From Variovorax sp. (lineage in GTDB: Bacteria; Pseudomonadota; Gammaproteobacteria; Burkholderiales; Burkholderiaceae_C): DNA of 64,000 nt. Positions 25,693 through 33,429 of this stretch are shown here, piece after piece; the first letter of the stretch is position 1, and the number at the start of each line of letters is the position of its first letter. The stretch covers positions 55,264 through 119,263 of the forward strand of contig JAGIBP010000007.1 of NCBI GenBank assembly GCA_017744285.1, read 5' to 3'. The notes beneath the pieces are model-generated. The model worked only from the letters and a program-made list of their open reading frames with translations, had not been told where the DNA came from and did not search any database. The translations under genes and the position numbers were made by a program.

Positions 25693-25736
25693 CCGATCGA
25701 GAATAGCCGAGCCATCGCCTCTAGACTTCGGGCTCC

Positions 25737-26375
25737 ATGAATGACCTGCAAGTGATCCACGAGGACACGCACCTCCTCGTGCTCGACAAGCCCGCCGGGC
25801 TGCTGTGCGTGCCCGGCCGCGGCGAGGACAAGCAGGATTGCCTGAGCGCACGCGCGCAGCGCCGCTGGCCCGATGCGCTGGTGGTGCATCGCCTGGACAT
25901 GGCGACCAGCGGCCTCGTGCTGATGGCGCGCAGCCTCGACATGCAGCGCGCGCTCGGCGAGGCCTTTGCAGCCCGCCAGGTGAACAAGCGCTACGAAGCC
26001 ATCGTGGACGGCGCGATGCCGATGCACGGCGAATGGTCGCTGATCGACGCGCCGCTCGCGGCCGACTGGCCCCGCCGCCCGCTGCAGAAGATCGATGCCG
26101 CCGGCAAGCCGAGCCAGACGCGCTGGCGCGTCAAGCAGCGCCTGCCCGAGCGCGAGGCGACCCACGTGTGGCTCGAACCGCTCACGGGGCGCAGCCACCA
26201 GCTGCGCGTGCACCTGCTGTCGATCGGCCATCCGATCCTGGGCGATGCGCTCTATGGCAGCGCGGCCGTGCAGGCGCGCGCGCCCAGGCTGCTGCTGCAC
26301 GCGACCCTGCTCGAGTTCGCGCATCCGGCCGACGGACGGCCGTGCCGCTTCGAAAGCCCGGCGCCTTTCGCCTGA
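25737..26375 (+). CDS. rluA: RluA-family rRNA/tRNA pseudouridine synthase
   Basis: A 212-residue pseudouridine synthase. The catalytic aspartate lies in HRLDMATSG (about residue 57), and the family motifs LDKPAGLLCVPGRG and EPLTGRSHQLRVHL are intact. Its length and lack of an S4 domain match RluA, which modifies U746 of 23S rRNA and U32 of some tRNAs. It starts at ATG 25737, only 44 bases from the divergent MFS start. A strong bidirectional terminator follows at 26405-26442. Confidence 0.92.
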   Translation: MNDLQVIHEDTHLLVLDKPAGLLCVPGRGEDKQDCLSARAQRRWPDALVVHRLDMATSGLVLMARSLDMQRALGEAFAARQVNKRYEAIVDGAMPMHGEWSLIDAPLAADWPRRPLQKIDAAGKPSQTRWRVKQRLPEREATHVWLEPLTGRSHQLRVHLLSIGHPILGDALYGSAAVQARAPRLLLHATLLEFAHPADGRPCRFESPAPFA

Positions 26376-26404
26376 GACGCGCCCCGCATCGGGCACCCGC
26401 ATGC

Positions 26405-26442
26405 GCAAAGGCCGCCAGGCCATCACGCCTGGCGGCCTTTGC
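26405..26442. terminator. Bidirectional terminator between rluA and USP
   Basis: A perfect 16-base inverted repeat (GCAAAGGCCGCCAGGC and its complement) with a six-base loop CATCAC lies between two convergent genes. Each arm ends in AAAG/CTTT, giving short A- and T-runs on both sides, and TATTTTCT follows on the right. This is the clearest intrinsic terminator in the window. Confidence 0.85.
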
Positions 26443-26453
26443 CCGGGTATTTT

Positions 26454-26897
26454 CTAGAGCGCGCCTTTCACCACCAGCACCGGGATCTTCGCGTCCTGCA
26501 GCACGCGCTGCGTCACGCTGCCGAGCAGCAGCTTCTCGATGCCCGTGCGGCCGTGCGAGCCCATCACGATCAGGTCGGCGCCGATGGCGATCGCGGTGTC
26601 GACGATGCCTTCGTGCACCACATGGCCGTCGATCACGCGCTGGTCGCTGTGCAGGCCTTCGGCCGCGAGCGCAGCCACCCCGCGTGCGAGCGCCGCGTTG
26701 GCGCTGCTGGTGGCGGCCGCGAGGTATTCGTTCTGGCCGAGCGCGTAGTCCGCGCCCACGCCGATGAAAGGATAGTTGTCCACCACGTGGATGAGCGTGA
26801 TGCGACTGCCGAATGCCAGGGCCAGCCCGCTGGCCTTGCTGACTGCCAGCATCGAGGTCTCGGACCCGTCGATCGGCACCAGGATGTGATTGAACAT
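26454..26897 (-). CDS. Universal stress protein, ATP-binding type
   Basis: A 147-residue UspA-fold protein: N-terminal strand HILVPIDGSE, a core helix, and the C-terminal nucleotide loop GSHGRTGIEKLLLGS (G-x2-G-x9-G-S), which marks the ATP-binding subclass. It acts in the cytosol under stress or growth arrest, often as a dimer. I chose ATG 26897 (MFNHILV) over an upstream in-frame ATG because GAGAGGG lies eight bases before it. It stands as a single gene facing the rluA terminator. Confidence 0.93.
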   Translation of the reverse strand: MFNHILVPIDGSETSMLAVSKASGLALAFGSRITLIHVVDNYPFIGVGADYALGQNEYLAAATSSANAALARGVAALAAEGLHSDQRVIDGHVVHEGIVDTAIAIGADLIVMGSHGRTGIEKLLLGSVTQRVLQDAKIPVLVVKGAL

Positions 26898-27006
26898 GGA
26901 CAACCCTCTCAAGTGAAGAGAACAGATTCGCGGGCGAACCGGGCCTCGAATTTACATCCAAGCCCGGTCATGCGGATGTAGGACGGCCGCGGCCCGCGGC
27001 CGCGCC

Positions 27007-27747
27007 TCAGTCGCCCTGGAAACCGCCCGCGCGGCAGGTCACGACCAGCGTGTCGCGCCATCCCGCCTCGCCTTCCACGAGCGGCTGGATCGGCGTCGTC
27101 TCGTGGATGACGCGGGCGTCGTCGATCAGGAGCAGGCTCCACGGCTCGGTCAGCGTGAAGCGTTCGCCGCGCCGGCCCGCGGCCTCGAAGACGCGCGTCT
27201 CGCCGCCCTTGATGTTGTGCCGGCCCACGAGCGCGACGGCCACCAGGTCGACCCCGTCGCGGTGCGCGCCTTCGGGCGTGGGACGCCCGATGCCGTCGGT
27301 GGTGTCGATGCGGAACTGATGCGCCTCCACGTACCAGCGCTGCGTGCCGCGCAGGCCGCTGGACGCCTCGGCGAGCGCGTGCATGATCTTCTGCCAGGCG
27401 GCTCGCGCCACCGTGGCCTCCTGCATCGGCGCGAACCAGCGCTGCATGCCGCCATGCAGCGCGTTGTATTCGACCGGCTGCCAGTGCGCGCGGTGCGGCA
27501 CCTGCACCAGCGCGGCGCCGTCCACGGTGAAGCAGGCATGGCGCCGCGTGCGGTAGCGGCCGCCATCCTTCAGGTAGTCGTCGGGCGGCAGCTCGAACCA
27601 GTCGGCGTGCAGCGCGTCGAGGTCCGACAGCGGCACGCCGAGCCACTGCGACACGCCTTCGGGGCTCAGGACCGCATAGCCGTCCTGCCGCAGCGTGGCC
27701 ACGAGCCGGTCGGGCGGGGTGAAGGGCGGGCTGAAGGCCGCGCTCAC
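27007..27747 (-). CDS. 2OG-Fe(II) dioxygenase family protein
   Basis: A 246-residue protein of the 2OG-Fe dioxygenase 2 family (BsmA-like, PF10014 type). The iron ligands are visible as His-x-Asp in EGAHRDGVDL (about residue 164) and the distal His in ARVIHETTPIQP (about 219), and a 2OG-binding Arg may be R in GWRDTLVV. The family includes amino-acid hydroxylases; the substrate here is unknown. The GTG at 27747 overlaps the TGA of the DUF427 gene (GTGA), so the two are coupled, and no better start exists upstream within the domain. Confidence 0.8.
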   Translation of the reverse strand: MSAAFSPPFTPPDRLVATLRQDGYAVLSPEGVSQWLGVPLSDLDALHADWFELPPDDYLKDGGRYRTRRHACFTVDGAALVQVPHRAHWQPVEYNALHGGMQRWFAPMQEATVARAAWQKIMHALAEASSGLRGTQRWYVEAHQFRIDTTDGIGRPTPEGAHRDGVDLVAVALVGRHNIKGGETRVFEAAGRRGERFTLTEPWSLLLIDDARVIHETTPIQPLVEGEAGWRDTLVVTCRAGGFQGD

Positions 27748-28025
27748 TCGCTCACCTTCACGCCCTTCCAGAAGGCGACGCGGTCGCGCACCATCTCGGC
27801 TTCGGGCTTGGGATCGGCGTAGTACCAGACGGCGTCGGGGTTGAGCTCGCCATTGACCAGCAGCGAGTAGTAGCTCGCGGTGCCCTTCCAGGGGCAGGTC
27901 GACTTGTGATTGCTGAAGGTCACGTGCTCGCGGTTGAGCGAGGCAGCGGGAAAGTAGTGATTGCCTTCGACGAGCACGGTGTCGTCGCTCTCGGCGAGTA
28001 CGACGCCGTTCCAGGTTGCTTTCAT
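27744..28025 (-). CDS. DUF427 domain protein
   Basis: A 93-residue single-domain DUF427 protein. It has the family pattern KATWNGVVLAESDDT, NHYFPAASLN and the strongly conserved CPWKGTASYYSL, followed by AVWYYADPKPEAEMV. The fold is a small beta-barrel whose biochemical role is not established. ATG 28025 is clear. Its end overlaps the start of the 2OG dioxygenase by four bases, and this pairing may indicate a shared small-molecule pathway. Confidence 0.9.
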   Translation of the reverse strand: MKATWNGVVLAESDDTVLVEGNHYFPAASLNREHVTFSNHKSTCPWKGTASYYSLLVNGELNPDAVWYYADPKPEAEMVRDRVAFWKGVKVSE

Positions 28026-28084
28026 GGGGTGACTCCAAGGCGCGATGCGCGCCACTCAGAACGACGAAAGTAGCACATCCGCCG

Positions 28085-28567
28085 TCATGCGCCCCGGCGC
28101 GCCGCCTCGATCGCGGCGACGTCGATCTTCTTCATCGTCATCATCGCGTCGAAGGCGCGCTTGGCCGCCGCGGGGTCCGGGTCGGCGATCGCTTCCATGA
28201 GCACGCGCGGCGTGATCTGCCAAGACAGGCCCCACTTGTCCTTGCACCAGCCGCATTCGCTTTCCTGGCCGCCGTGTCCGACGATCGCGTTCCACAGCCG
28301 ATCGGTCTCGGCCTGGTCGTCCGTGGCGACCTGGAACGAGAAGGCTTCGGAGTGCTTGAACGCCGGCCCGCCGTTCAGGCCCAGGCACGGGATGCCCATG
28401 ACCGTGAACTCCACCGTCAGCACCTGACCTTTCCGCCCGGCGGGATAGTCGCCCGGCGCATGGTGGACGGCGGTCACGGCGCTGTCCGGGAAAGTCTTCG
28501 CGTAGAACTCGGCGGCTTCCAGGGCGGTGCCGTCGAACCACAGGCAGATCGTGTTCTTGCTGGTCAC
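28085..28567 (-). CDS. VOC/PhnB-like (3-demethylubiquinone-9 methyltransferase-fold) protein
   Basis: A 160-residue vicinal-oxygen-chelate-fold protein of the PhnB/YdcJ-type group often misnamed 3-demethylubiquinone methyltransferase. Typical segments are ICLWFDGTALEAAEFYAKTFPDS, GQVLTVEFTVMGIPCLGLNGG and CGWCKDKWGLSWQITP. No catalytic function is established for this group. The start is a GTG at 28567, supported by GGAGA eight bases upstream; the ATG-initiated reading further upstream adds an unrelated tail. It ends 59 bases before the DUF427 gene starts, on the same strand. Confidence 0.85.
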   Translation of the reverse strand: MTSKNTICLWFDGTALEAAEFYAKTFPDSAVTAVHHAPGDYPAGRKGQVLTVEFTVMGIPCLGLNGGPAFKHSEAFSFQVATDDQAETDRLWNAIVGHGGQESECGWCKDKWGLSWQITPRVLMEAIADPDPAAAKRAFDAMMTMKKIDVAAIEAARRGA

Positions 28568-28703
28568 TTCGAATCTCCAATCGATGAACAAGGAATAGGC
28601 AAACCACAGCCGCTGAGCTCTTCCTACAGCAAACTCAACGAGACGATGACATCCGGGACGCTCCGACTGCCGGGATGCTCGTCCTACGCCCCAAGGAGAG
28701 CCC

Positions 28704-28958
28704 ATGGAACTTCAACCCAACCTCCCGCCCTTGACGGACGCCGACGTGGCCGCGCTGGAGGCCACCGTCCCTCCGATGCCCGTCGAAAGGGAACCGCACG
28801 GCCTGCGGCACACCCTGGACGTCTGCGCGGCGCGCACGAAGGCCAATATCGCAGAACAGCCGGTGCGCGCAACCTTGATCGCCGCGGCAGGCGGCGCTGC
28901 CCTGATGATGTGCGCCATGCGCATGCTTCAGTCCTCGCATCAGCCGCCGGCCCCGTGA
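28704..28958 (+). CDS. Small protein with C-terminal membrane helix
   Basis: An 84-residue hypothetical protein. The N-terminal 50 residues are soluble and acidic (LPPLTDADVAALEATVPPMP); the C-terminal part, EQPVRATLIAAAGGAALMMCAMRML, looks like one membrane helix. The arrangement recalls the ribosome-binding ElaB/YqjD proteins, which carry a similar E-x-P-x-x-x-x-x-IAA tail anchor, but the N-terminus does not clearly match, so this is only a resemblance. AAGGAGAG six bases before ATG 28704 supports translation. Confidence 0.65.
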   Translation: MELQPNLPPLTDADVAALEATVPPMPVEREPHGLRHTLDVCAARTKANIAEQPVRATLIAAAGGAALMMCAMRMLQSSHQPPAP

Positions 28959-28970
28959 AACCGGATGACA

Positions 28971-29008
28971 AAGGCCCCCCGGCGACTGGCGTCCGACCGG
29001 AGGGCCTT
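28971..29008. terminator. Putative terminator between the small membrane protein and egtD
   Basis: AAGGCCC at 28971-28977 pairs with GGGCCTT at 29002-29008. Inside it, after one mismatch, CCGG pairs with CCGG across a 14-base loop. It follows the small protein gene by 12 bases and faces the end of egtD, so it may serve both directions. The loop is large for an intrinsic terminator. Confidence 0.5.
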
Positions 29009-29148
29009 CGCGGTCCCGGAGTACCTCGAGGGTCGTGCCGGGTCCGTGAATGAAACATAGCCGGGCCGCCGGCGCATGGACACTCGGCGGCAGGCCTGAT
29101 TCCATGCCAGAGAGCGCCTACCGGCTCAGTCGGCCTGCCCTCATCGCC

Positions 29149-30129
29149 TCAGCCCTGCGCCTGGAGCCAGTGCACGCTGAACAGGCGCTCGGGATCGGTC
29201 CACACCGCCGCGGGCCGGAAGCCCGCCCGCACGGCCAGCGCGCGCAGGCCCTCGATGGTGAACTTGTGCGAGTTCTCGGTGTGGATGGTCTCGCCTTCCT
29301 CGAACCGGAAACGCTGTCCGTCGAGCGTGACGGTCTGGTCGGTCCGGCTCACGAGATGCATCTCGATGCGCCGCCGCGGCGCGTTGTAGAACGCCGCGTG
29401 GGTGAAGCCGTCGAGATCGAAGTCGGTGTCCAGCTCGCGGTTGGCGCGTTGCAGCAGGTTGAGATTGAAGGCGGCGGTCACGCCTTGCGCATCGTTGTAC
29501 GCGGCATGCAGCAGCGCCGGATCCTTCACGAGGTCCACGCCCACGAGCAGGCCGCCGCCGCGCAGCAGCCGGCACGCAAGCTGGAGGAAGGCCAGCGCCT
29601 CCTCGGGGGTGAAGTTGCCGAGCGTGGAACCCGGGAAGAAGCCGACCCGCTGGCCGCCGCCCTTCTCCCGCGAGGGCAGCACCAGCGGCATCGTGTAGTC
29701 GGCCACCATCGGCTGCACCGAAAGCCGCGGATAGTCGGCGCGCAGCCGCTCGGCGGCGGCGGCGAGGTGCTCGCCCGAGATGTCGATGGGCACGTAGCGC
29801 CTGGGCGCCTCCAGCGCATCGAGCAGCAGCCGCACCTTGGTGAGGGAGCCGGCGCCGAACTCGACGATCTCGGCCTGCGGCCCGATCTGCGCCGCGATCT
29901 CTGGCGCGCACTCGGTGAGGATGCGCAGCTCGGTGCGTGTCGGGTAGTACTCGGGCAGCTCGCAGATGCGGTCGAACAGCGCCGAGCCCGCGACGTCGTA
30001 GAAAAACTTCGGCGAGATGCTGCGCGTCTCCTGGCTGAGGCCCGCGTGCAGCTCGCGCGCGAAGTCGGACAGCGGCGCCGCGCGCTGCGCCGCGCGGAAG
30101 GCGTGGACGTTGAATGCAGGTGTGCCCAT
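29149..30129 (-). CDS. egtD: L-histidine N-alpha-trimethyltransferase EgtD
   Basis: A 326-residue SAM-dependent enzyme that trimethylates histidine to hercynine in ergothioneine synthesis. Diagnostic segments are SPKFFYDVAGSALFDRICELPEYY (split over about residues 39-62), YPTRTE, the SAM loop VEFGAGSLTKV (about 89-99), FFPGSTLGNF and IHTENSHKF near 290. The length matches the family. Its ATG overlaps the last base of the egtB stop (TGATG), so it is the second gene of an egtB-egtD operon. The product would pass to EgtB. Confidence 0.95.
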   Translation of the reverse strand: MGTPAFNVHAFRAAQRAAPLSDFARELHAGLSQETRSISPKFFYDVAGSALFDRICELPEYYPTRTELRILTECAPEIAAQIGPQAEIVEFGAGSLTKVRLLLDALEAPRRYVPIDISGEHLAAAAERLRADYPRLSVQPMVADYTMPLVLPSREKGGGQRVGFFPGSTLGNFTPEEALAFLQLACRLLRGGGLLVGVDLVKDPALLHAAYNDAQGVTAAFNLNLLQRANRELDTDFDLDGFTHAAFYNAPRRRIEMHLVSRTDQTVTLDGQRFRFEEGETIHTENSHKFTIEGLRALAVRAGFRPAAVWTDPERLFSVHWLQAQG

Positions 30130-31379
30130 CAGAGGTCTTTCGCGAGCCGCAGCCCGGAGAACTGCCAGCGCGCGGCCGGCGGGAAGAAGTTCCGGTAGGT
30201 GGCCCGAGCGTGCCCCGCCGGCGTCGCGATGCTGCTGCCGCGAAGCACCAGCTGGCCGACCATGAACTTGCCGTTGTATTCCGCGGCGACACCCGCCAGC
30301 GGCCGGAAACCGGGATACGGGTCGTAGGACGAACGCGTCCATTGCCAGACCTGGCCGTGCATCTGCGAGAGGCCCGGCGCGTCGTGCGCGGCCTCCCACT
30401 CGAACTCGGTGGGCAGGCGCGCGCCGGCCCACTCGGCGTAGGCGGCCGCTTCGTAGAAGCTCAGTTGCGCCACCGGCGCCTCGGGCTCCAGGGGCCGCAC
30501 GCCGTGCAGTCCGAACACCTGCCAGCCGCTCGGGGCACCCTGGTGCGCCAGCCGTGGATCGTCGGGCGCAAGCCAGTAGGCGGGGCAACGCCATCCCTGC
30601 GCCTGCACGGCGGCCCAGCCATCGGACAGCCACAGCTCGGGCCGCTGGTAGCCGCCGTCGGCGATGAACTGCGCGAAGTCACCGCAATTCACGAGCCGGT
30701 CCGCGATGGCGTAAGGCCGCAGCAGCGTCTCGTGGCGCGGGGTTTCGTTGTCGAACGAGAAGCCGGCGCCATCGTGACCGACTTCCACCACCCCGCCGGG
30801 CCGCTCGATCCACCGCATCGGCGGCGCGACGGACGCCAGCCGCAGGGCCGGACCCGAGGTGGGCCGGTACGCCGGCAGCAAGGGATTGCACGACAGCGCG
30901 TGCAGGATGTCGGTGAGGATCAGCTCCTGATGCTGCTGCTCGTGATGCAGCCCGAGCGTGACGATGGATTCGACCGCCGGCCACTCGGCACCGCCGCCCG
31001 CATCGGCCAGCAGGGCCAGCACCGCGTCGTCCACATGCCGGCGATAGGCCAGTACCTCGTCATGCGACGGCCGCGTCAGCAGGCCGCGCTGCGGCCGCGG
31101 ATGACGCGGGCCGAGCGCTTCGTAGTACGAGTTGAAGAGATAGTGGAAGCGCGCATCGAAGGGAAGGTAGCCCGCCGCGTGCCGCGCCAGCAGCACCGCC
31201 TCGAAGAACCACGTGGTGTGCGCGAGGTGCCACTTGGTGGGACTGGCGTCGGGCATCGACTGGATGGCCTGATCCTCGGCCGAGAGCGGCGCCGCGAGTT
31301 CGAGACTCAGGGCGCGCACCGCCTGGAAACGCTCGCGCAGTTCCTCCGCCGCGGGCGCGGCCGGCCGGATCAGATTCAT
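30129..31379 (-). CDS. egtB: Ergothioneine biosynthesis sulfoxide synthase EgtB
   Basis: A 416-residue non-haem iron enzyme that joins hercynine and a thiol (gamma-glutamylcysteine or cysteine) by oxidative C-S bond formation. An N-terminal DinB_2 domain holds the three-histidine iron site: WHLAHTTWFFE (His near 51) and HHEQQHQE (His-x3-His near 135-139). A C-terminal FGE-sulfatase domain follows, with LPTEFEWEAA, MHGQVWQWTRSSY and the end RNFFPPAARWQFSGLRLA. ATG 31379 (MNLIRP) is chosen over longer readings that cross the promoter region. The operon lacks egtC and egtE, which is usual in proteobacteria. Confidence 0.95.
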   Translation of the reverse strand: MNLIRPAAPAAEELRERFQAVRALSLELAAPLSAEDQAIQSMPDASPTKWHLAHTTWFFEAVLLARHAAGYLPFDARFHYLFNSYYEALGPRHPRPQRGLLTRPSHDEVLAYRRHVDDAVLALLADAGGGAEWPAVESIVTLGLHHEQQHQELILTDILHALSCNPLLPAYRPTSGPALRLASVAPPMRWIERPGGVVEVGHDGAGFSFDNETPRHETLLRPYAIADRLVNCGDFAQFIADGGYQRPELWLSDGWAAVQAQGWRCPAYWLAPDDPRLAHQGAPSGWQVFGLHGVRPLEPEAPVAQLSFYEAAAYAEWAGARLPTEFEWEAAHDAPGLSQMHGQVWQWTRSSYDPYPGFRPLAGVAAEYNGKFMVGQLVLRGSSIATPAGHARATYRNFFPPAARWQFSGLRLAKDL

Positions 31380-31521
31380 GGGGTCTCCAGTTGTGACTTG
31401 GGAAGTTTTTAGCCCATGCACACAGCAGCATGCCGTAGGACAAGGCGCCGCCGAACGGCGGAACGCGCCACTTTGGCACAACCGGCTGGCGCGTGCCATG
31501 GCCCTGCGTATCATCGGGCGA

Positions 31522-32877
31522 ATGAGCACGCCCCTGCCCTCAGGCCGCCCCCACGTCCTCATCGTCGGCTGCGGCTTCGGTGGCCTCGAGGCGGCACGCA
31601 AGCTGCAGCGGGCCGACGTCGACGTCACGGTCATCGACAAGACCAACCACCACCTCTTCCAGCCGCTGCTCTACCAGGTCGCGACCGCGGGCCTCGCGGC
31701 ACCGGCCATCGCGGCGCCGGTGCGGGTGCTCTTCCGGGGCCGCCCCAGCATCACCACGCTGCTCGGCGAGGTCACCCGCATCGACCCCGAGGCCCGGCAG
31801 GTGCAGCTCGCCGACGGCACGCTGATCGGCTGGGACCATCTCATCGTCGCCGCCGGCGCGACGCACAGCTACTTCGGCAACGACCAGTGGGCGCCGATGG
31901 CGCCCGGGCTGAAGACGCTCGCCGATGCCTTCGAGATCCGCCGCCGCGTGCTGCTGAGCTTCGAGGCCGCCGAGGTGGAGACCGACCCCGCGAAGCGCCG
32001 CGCGCTGCTGACCTTCGCCGTGATCGGCGCCGGCCCCACCGGCGTCGAGATGGCCGGCACGCTGGCGGAGATCGCGCGGCACACGCTCTCGGGCGAATTC
32101 AGGCGCATCGATCCGGGCAGCGCCGAGGTGCTGCTGATCGAAGGCGGGCCGCGCGTGCTGCAGGCCATGCCCGAATCGCTCAGCCAGCGCGCGCTCGAGC
32201 AGTTGCAGAAGCTGGGCGTGCAGGTGCGGCTGAACGCGCGCGTGACGGCCATCGAAGCCGGCGCGCTGCAGGTCCAGTCACCATTCAGCGACGGCGGCGC
32301 GGGGCTTGGCACGCATCGCATTCCCTGCAACTGCGTGGTCTGGGCGGCCGGCGTCGCGGCCTCGCCGCTCGGCCGCATGCTGGCCGGCGTGACCGGCGCC
32401 GAGACCGACCGTGCCGGCCGCGTGAAGGTCATGCCCGATCTCAGCCTGCCCGGCCACCCGGCCATCAGCGTGGTGGGCGACCTCGCGGCCGCGATGAGCC
32501 ACCGGCCCGGCCGCGAGCCCACGCCCGTGCCCGGCGTCTCGCCCGCCGCCAAGCAGATGGGCCGCGCCGCCGCGGCGAACATCCTGCGCCGCATCGCGGG
32601 CCAGGCGACCGAGCCATTCCGCTATCGCGACTACGGCAACCTCGCGACCATCGGCCGCAACTCGGCGGTGGTCGATCTCGGCACGCCCTTTGGGCCCTTG
32701 CGCTTCTCGGGCAAGCCCGCGTGGCTGTTCTGGCTGTTCGCGCATGTGTACTTCCTGATCGGATTCCGCAACCGCTTCGTGGTGCTGCTGGACTGGGCCA
32801 GCGCGTACTGGAGCTTCCAGCGCTACGCGCGCGTGGTGGCGGATGTGCGTGCGCGCGGCGAGGCCAAGACCGGATGA
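31522..32877 (+). CDS. ndh: Type II NADH dehydrogenase (NDH-2)
   Basis: A 451-residue FAD-dependent NADH:quinone oxidoreductase attached to the cytosolic face of the membrane. The FAD loop is VLIVGCGFGGLEAA (about residues 13-26); TNHHLFQPLLYQVATAGLA is the NDH-2 signature; the NAD loop is AVIGAGPTGVEMAG (about 172); ISVVGDLAA binds FAD near 315; and KQMGRAAAANI contacts quinone. The C-terminal 60 residues have two amphipathic or hydrophobic helices (WLFWLFAHVYFLIGF) for membrane attachment. It oxidises NADH without pumping protons. ATG 31522 is most likely; an ATG at 31498 adds eight residues. It is divergent from egtB. Confidence 0.9.
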   Translation: MSTPLPSGRPHVLIVGCGFGGLEAARKLQRADVDVTVIDKTNHHLFQPLLYQVATAGLAAPAIAAPVRVLFRGRPSITTLLGEVTRIDPEARQVQLADGTLIGWDHLIVAAGATHSYFGNDQWAPMAPGLKTLADAFEIRRRVLLSFEAAEVETDPAKRRALLTFAVIGAGPTGVEMAGTLAEIARHTLSGEFRRIDPGSAEVLLIEGGPRVLQAMPESLSQRALEQLQKLGVQVRLNARVTAIEAGALQVQSPFSDGGAGLGTHRIPCNCVVWAAGVAASPLGRMLAGVTGAETDRAGRVKVMPDLSLPGHPAISVVGDLAAAMSHRPGREPTPVPGVSPAAKQMGRAAAANILRRIAGQATEPFRYRDYGNLATIGRNSAVVDLGTPFGPLRFSGKPAWLFWLFAHVYFLIGFRNRFVVLLDWASAYWSFQRYARVVADVRARGEAKTG

Positions 32878-32910
32878 CACCGAACCGCTTCCCTGGCTGA
32901 GGAGACACGC

Positions 32911-33396
32911 ATGTCACGCATCGAAAGCAAACTCCAGTCGCTCGGGCTCGTGCTGCCGCCGCCGCTGGCGATGCCGCCCGGGCTGGCGCTGCCCTTCCCG
33001 TGGGTGCGCGTGCTGGGGCGCCGCGCGCTGATCTCGGGGCATGGGCCGCAGGCGCCCGACGGCCGCATCGCGCAGCCCTGCGGCAAGGTGGGCGCCCAGC
33101 TCAGCGTCGAGCAAGGCTACGAAGCCGCCCGCCTCACCGCGCTCGCCATCCTCGCGAACCTGCAGCGCGCGATCGGCGACCTGGACCGCGTGACCGCCTG
33201 GGTGCGGGTGTTCGGCATGGTCAACGCGGCGCCGGGGTTCAATCGCACGCCGGCGGTGATCAACGGCTTCTCGGACCTGATCCTCCAGCTCTACGGGCCG
33301 GAGGCCGGCGCGCATGCGCGCAGCGCGATCGGCGTGGCCGAACTGCCCTTTGATATCCCGGTGGAGATCGAGGGCGAGGTGGAGATCGACGTCTAG
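32911..33396 (+). CDS. RidA/YjgF-family protein
   Basis: A 161-residue member of the Rid (YjgF/YER057c) family. After an atypical N-terminal 40 residues it shows ISGHGPQAPDGR, the helix YEAARLTALAILANLQRAIGDLDRV, VRVFGMVNAAPGF and the end HARSAIGVAELPFDIPVEIEGEVEI, where the arginine corresponds to the one that binds carboxylates in RidA deaminases. It may hydrolyse reactive enamines or imines, but this longer subgroup has no assigned substrate. It begins at ATG 32911 after GAGGAGA and follows ndh by 33 bases on the same strand. Confidence 0.85.
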   Translation: MSRIESKLQSLGLVLPPPLAMPPGLALPFPWVRVLGRRALISGHGPQAPDGRIAQPCGKVGAQLSVEQGYEAARLTALAILANLQRAIGDLDRVTAWVRVFGMVNAAPGFNRTPAVINGFSDLILQLYGPEAGAHARSAIGVAELPFDIPVEIEGEVEIDV

Positions 33397-33429
33397 GGCC
33401 TTCGAGAAGCGGCAGCGTTCACCTGCGCC

